Assembly: GCA_017651385.1 (NCBI GenBank)
Contig: JAGCCY010000184.1
Coordinates: 1 to 8,124, forward strand
Origin: Lachnospiraceae bacterium
GTDB lineage: Bacteria > Bacillota > Clostridia > Lachnospirales > Lachnospiraceae
Length of the DNA: 8,124 nucleotides
Reading direction: 5' to 3'
Shown: positions 5,448 through 8,124 of the stretch, in pieces
Position numbering within the stretch: the stretch's first letter is position 1
Layout: each line of letters opens with the position of its first letter
The notes under the pieces: generated by a model
What the model was told of the DNA's origin: nothing
Seen by the model: the letters and a program-made list of their open reading frames with translations, nothing else
The model's database searches: none
Made by a program: the position numbers and the translations under genes

Positions 5448-6437
5448 ATGGCAGCTGGAATCTCAATCATCTTACTGATAATCATCGTGATAATCGTAAT
5501 AGCGGTCATCGCAGGAATAATTGCTTATAACAGACATCTTGATAAAGTTGCGAAGGGTGAGCTTCGGGATACGCACAGCTCCATCCCCGAACCCAGGACA
5601 ACGGTAGGCGTTGCCTACAGTACCGTAACGCTTATTTTACTTATCATAATGTTTTTCAGCGTTATGACCGTTAACGGACAGCTGAATTCACTTCAGGCAA
5701 CGCTAAACAGTATCCAGTCCGATCAAAGGTGGATAATAAGCAGACTGGATGAACTTAAGGAAAAAGAACGCCTTGTAAAAAATTTATCATACGGATTCGA
5801 CAACGGAGATCTTAAAGCCGGTACAACGGATGTACATATTTCTTTGACTTTAAATGAATACACGGACGATACGACCGTATCTCTCACGGTCGGAGACGAG
5901 ATCATCCCGCTTGTACAAAAAAATGCCGGCGGAATCTTTGAAGCAACGGTCAAAAAAGGACTGTACGAACCGTACAGAGAATCATATGCCGAGATCACGG
6001 AAAGCGGAAAGACCATTGTCGAAGACATAGATTTCCCGAGCGAACTCTTTATGGAGTACCTGCCTCTTCCGGAAATGAACTTCAGTTTCAGTTCACACAG
6101 TTATTCCAATAAGCTCAAATACAGCGGATCTTTCAGCTTTATCCCGGATCAAAGCGAAGAAATAGAAAGTGCGACCGTCACCTATATGACAAACGGCGAA
6201 GATCTTAAAACGCTTGATGTCACCAAAGAAGTTAAAAACGGCAATACGATCACTCTTGAAAAAGGTCTTGACCTTGACAAAGATCTTGCACTGCGCATTG
6301 AATTTCTTACCAAAAACGGATTTGTGATAATCAAGCAGACTACAGTGATCCATGAAAGCTATCACGAAAACGATACCCCTGACTTTTTAAGGATCATAGA
6401 TCCCGACGGGGATGTGGTCTGGGAAGAAAACTACTGA
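5448..6437 (+). CDS. Two-helix membrane protein with coiled coil and extracytoplasmic beta-rich domains (329 aa)
   Basis: No known family recognised. Helix 1 spans about residues 5-27 and helix 2 about 54-75. The loop between them (28-53) carries Arg, His and Lys and should be cytoplasmic, so the remaining 250 residues are predicted to be outside the membrane. Residues 76-112 (NGQLNSLQATLNSIQ to ERLVKNL) look like a coiled coil. Two stretches follow with alternating hydrophobic residues, 113-195 and 209-303, perhaps two Ig-like beta sandwiches; the protein ends IDPDGDVVWEENY. The gene starts 15 bases after the LytTR gene with AAGGAGG 5 bases before ATG 5448, so they are co-transcribed. It could sense an outside signal or hold the LytTR protein inactive through its cytoplasmic loop; both are inference. 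No lipobox, sortase signal or catalytic motif was seen. Confidence 0.85.
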   Translation: MAAGISIILLIIIVIIVIAVIAGIIAYNRHLDKVAKGELRDTHSSIPEPRTTVGVAYSTVTLILLIIMFFSVMTVNGQLNSLQATLNSIQSDQRWIISRLDELKEKERLVKNLSYGFDNGDLKAGTTDVHISLTLNEYTDDTTVSLTVGDEIIPLVQKNAGGIFEATVKKGLYEPYRESYAEITESGKTIVEDIDFPSELFMEYLPLPEMNFSFSSHSYSNKLKYSGSFSFIPDQSEEIESATVTYMTNGEDLKTLDVTKEVKNGNTITLEKGLDLDKDLALRIEFLTKNGFVIIKQTTVIHESYHENDTPDFLRIIDPDGDVVWEENY

Positions 6438-6454
6438 TGCTCAAACACAAAAAC

Positions 6455-7585
6455 TCAATCCAGAAAACTGTGGACTACGCCTCCCTGCTTGTAAGCAGGG
6501 AGCATGTCTATATTCACATTGTTTACACTGCTGAATATATTGGCTTCCACAAACGGGTTTGTTTCTTTTAACTTGCGGATAAGTTTTTTTACCTCCATCC
6601 TCTTTGAAACCGCGACACCGTCATTACGGCAGGACGAACATGTATCGGTAAAATGGCAGGCGCACTGGATAAAATGGAGATGATTATAGTCTCTCCATGC
6701 CTTAATATCGTCCTCGCGCACAAAATACATGGGACGTATCAATTCCATTCCCTCAAAATTCCGGCTCTTTAATTTAGGCATCATAGTCTGTATCTGCCCG
6801 CCCCAAAGCATCGACATAAGGATAGTCTCTATGACATCATCATAGTGATGTCCGAGTGCTATCTTGTTGCACCCGAGTTCTTTTGCCTTGCTGTAGAGAT
6901 GTCCCCGCCTCATACGCGCGCAGAGATAACAGGGAGAACTCTCAATATCGTAAACGGCATCAAAGATCTTAGTCTCAAATACATGAATCGGTATTCCCAT
7001 CGTCTGAGCGTTATTCTCAATGACCAGTCTGTTGAGTTCATTGTATCCGGGGTCCATTACCAGAAAAACAAGCTCGAAATCAAATTTGTTATGACGCTTG
7101 ATCTCCTGAAACAGTTTTGCCATGAGCATTGAGTCCTTGCCGCCGGATATGCAGACCGCGATCTTATCTCCCGGCTTTATAAGCTCATATTGTGAAACCG
7201 CTTTGGCAAAACGCGAAAACAGTTTTTCATGAAAATTCCTGTTCTTTGAAATGGATAATTCTATTTCCCTTGAACGGTCTTTTTGTGTCCCGGAGACTGC
7301 CTTTAAGAATGCCGCATACCCGTCTTTTAAGCTGTATGCATCATATCCTCTTTTTCTGAGCATCCCGGCAAGAAAAACACTTTCCGTGCCGTGCATGCAA
7401 AAAAGGATAAGCTTCCTGTCTCTTGGAAGTTCATCGTTATCGGCGGCCAAAGATACATCAGGGATGCTTTCCGCATACTCCAAAGTACCGTACTCATAAG
7501 AAAAAGCATCCCTTGTATCTATGAGCATATAACTTCCCTGCGGAAGATCCGTAAGCTCATCCAGCGTTATCTCATATATATCCAT
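6455..7585 (-). CDS. Rhodanese domain fused to a TtcA-like PP-loop sulfurtransferase (376 aa)
   Basis: Residues 1-97 form a rhodanese domain (LIDTRDAFSYEYGTL at 21-35) with candidate persulfide-carrying Cys63 in the loop CMHGTES. Residues 117-376 match TtcA, the ATP-dependent enzyme making 2-thiocytidine at tRNA position 32: PP-loop SGGKDS (147-152), Cys219 and Cys222 in SPCYLCARMRRG, then KIALGHHYDDVIET (241-254), PKLKS and IRPMYFVREDDI. TtcA uses a [4Fe-4S] cluster held by three cysteines; here the third-ligand region is expanded to CAC-x5-CSSC (308, 310, 316, 319). The fusion suggests the rhodanese part hands sulfur to the ATPase part. The rhodanese loop has Glu68 where Arg is usual. Start ATG 7585 has GAGGGG 5 bases upstream. 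It follows the GGDEF-PAS gene by 24 bases and converges on the LytTR pair. The thiolated substrate is unproven, so I give no symbol. Confidence 0.92.
   Translation of the reverse strand: MDIYEITLDELTDLPQGSYMLIDTRDAFSYEYGTLEYAESIPDVSLAADNDELPRDRKLILFCMHGTESVFLAGMLRKRGYDAYSLKDGYAAFLKAVSGTQKDRSREIELSISKNRNFHEKLFSRFAKAVSQYELIKPGDKIAVCISGGKDSMLMAKLFQEIKRHNKFDFELVFLVMDPGYNELNRLVIENNAQTMGIPIHVFETKIFDAVYDIESSPCYLCARMRRGHLYSKAKELGCNKIALGHHYDDVIETILMSMLWGGQIQTMMPKLKSRNFEGMELIRPMYFVREDDIKAWRDYNHLHFIQCACHFTDTCSSCRNDGVAVSKRMEVKKLIRKLKETNPFVEANIFSSVNNVNIDMLPAYKQGGVVHSFLD
6481..6502. repeat. Perfect 10-base inverted repeat (possible hairpin)
   Basis: CTCCCTGCTT and AAGCAGGGAG flank a 2-base centre; in RNA about 8-9 pairs with a small loop could form. 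It lies inside the last codons of the TtcA-like gene (encoding LPAYKQGG) and 44 bases past the stop of the convergent membrane protein gene. No T-run follows on +; the nearest on minus is about 30 bases on, so it is not a standard intrinsic terminator, though it might slow or end the convergent transcripts. Confidence 0.4.
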
Positions 7586-7609
7586 ATTTTCCCCTCATGA
7601 TATTACCGT

Positions 7610-8124
7610 TCACACGGCCTCTTTTTTATCGGTAATGTCAACAAACATTCCCACATAGGAAAGCGGAACTCCGTTTTCCCTTCTGAGCAGCCTTCCGAGC
7701 GCATGGAACCGGCGCCATTCCCCGTTCTTTGTTCTGAGTCTGTATTCAACGTCGTAATTCTTCTGCCCGGAATAATCGGAAATTGCGTCATTGAACTCTT
7801 TTAAGACTCCGGCTCTGTCATCCGGATGAAGAAGATCCGCCCACGATTCGAGCACGTTGGGAAAATCATTTTCATCGGTATAACCGATCATCCTTCTGAA
7901 TTCGGGGCTCCATTCGACAGAGGTCATTTTGCCTTCTTCGTCAAATTCCATTCCCCACATTCCGGAACCGAGTGCTTCGTGCATAACGCGGATCATTGCT
8001 TCTTTGTGCGCCGCGATCCTGCGTTCATTTGTATCTTTGAGTACAGCCTTGTTTGAATACATCTCCCTGTCGGCTTTAAGCATAGCCTGACTGACATTCT
8101 TATCCGCAACCATCTCATAACCGA
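7610..8124 (-). CDS. GGDEF-PAS protein, C-terminal part (5' end outside window)
   Basis: The frame is open to the right edge, so the methionine near 8113 is unlikely to be the start; 170 residues plus a stop are visible. Residues 1-25 (GYEMVADKNV to ADREMYSNK) match the end of a GGDEF domain, where LLxxADxAMYxAK is typical; such domains make cyclic di-GMP from two GTP. Residues 26-50 are a helical linker, and 51-167 a PAS_3-type domain with PAC: WSPEFRRMIGY (71-81), LHPDDRAGV (98-106), VEYRLRTKNGEWRRFHALGR (126-143... continuing) and FVDITDKK (160-167). The signature GGDEF residues lie outside the window, so catalytic competence cannot be judged. PAS after GGDEF, at the very C-terminus, is unusual since PAS normally precedes it. 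The next gene starts 24 bases downstream. Confidence 0.85.
   Translation of the reverse strand, partial: GYEMVADKNVSQAMLKADREMYSNKAVLKDTNERRIAAHKEAMIRVMHEALGSGMWGMEFDEEGKMTSVEWSPEFRRMIGYTDENDFPNVLESWADLLHPDDRAGVLKEFNDAISDYSGQKNYDVEYRLRTKNGEWRRFHALGRLLRRENGVPLSYVGMFVDITDKKEAV

Noticed and set aside
5723..6028. Minus-strand open frame opposite the two-helix membrane protein gene
   Set aside because: Serine/valine-rich shadow frame without a ribosome binding site; the + frame has helices, coiled coil and a coupled start.

Overview
The window looks like chromosomal DNA of a low-to-mid G+C Gram-positive anaerobe of the class Clostridia, perhaps Lachnospiraceae. This is inferred from strong AGGAGG-type ribosome binding sites, a Bacillus/Clostridium-type LexA box, TG-extended -10 promoters and the mix of gene families. 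No rRNA, tRNA, insertion sequence, CRISPR array or phage gene was seen, and no gene-free stretch exceeds 300 bases.

Left edge (1-473): the 3' end of a probable membrane protein gene on + converges on a small minus-strand gene for a 94-residue protein of unknown function. The two stop codons share one TTAA. Upstream of the small gene is a complete sigma-A-type promoter with a near-consensus LexA (SOS) box between -35 and -10. The small protein is therefore predicted to be DNA-damage inducible, and this is the strongest lead in the window.

Centre (474-4788): a run of minus-strand genes reads in this order: compact MFS transporter, 78-residue membrane protein with a six-residue repeat tail, four-helix membrane protein, CPBP (CAAX-like) intramembrane protease, D-2-hydroxyacid dehydrogenase, HAD hydrolase. 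The first three are tightly packed. An 82-base gap with its own candidate promoter separates them from the last three, which are spaced by 16 and 4 bases.

Right of centre (4789-6437): a 194-base divergent intergenic region holds a 14-base palindrome and a candidate promoter for the MFS operon. It leads into a + strand pair: a 149-residue LytTR DNA-binding protein without a receiver domain, and a two-helix membrane protein with a coiled coil and a large beta-rich domain predicted to be outside the cell. The pair resembles a regulator/membrane-partner module of unusual architecture.

Right edge (6455-8124): two minus-strand genes. The first in transcription order is cut by the window edge and encodes the tail of a GGDEF domain followed by a C-terminal PAS domain. 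Twenty-four bases later comes a rhodanese domain fused to a TtcA-like PP-loop ATPase, a probable tRNA-thiolation type sulfurtransferase with six cysteines in two clusters.
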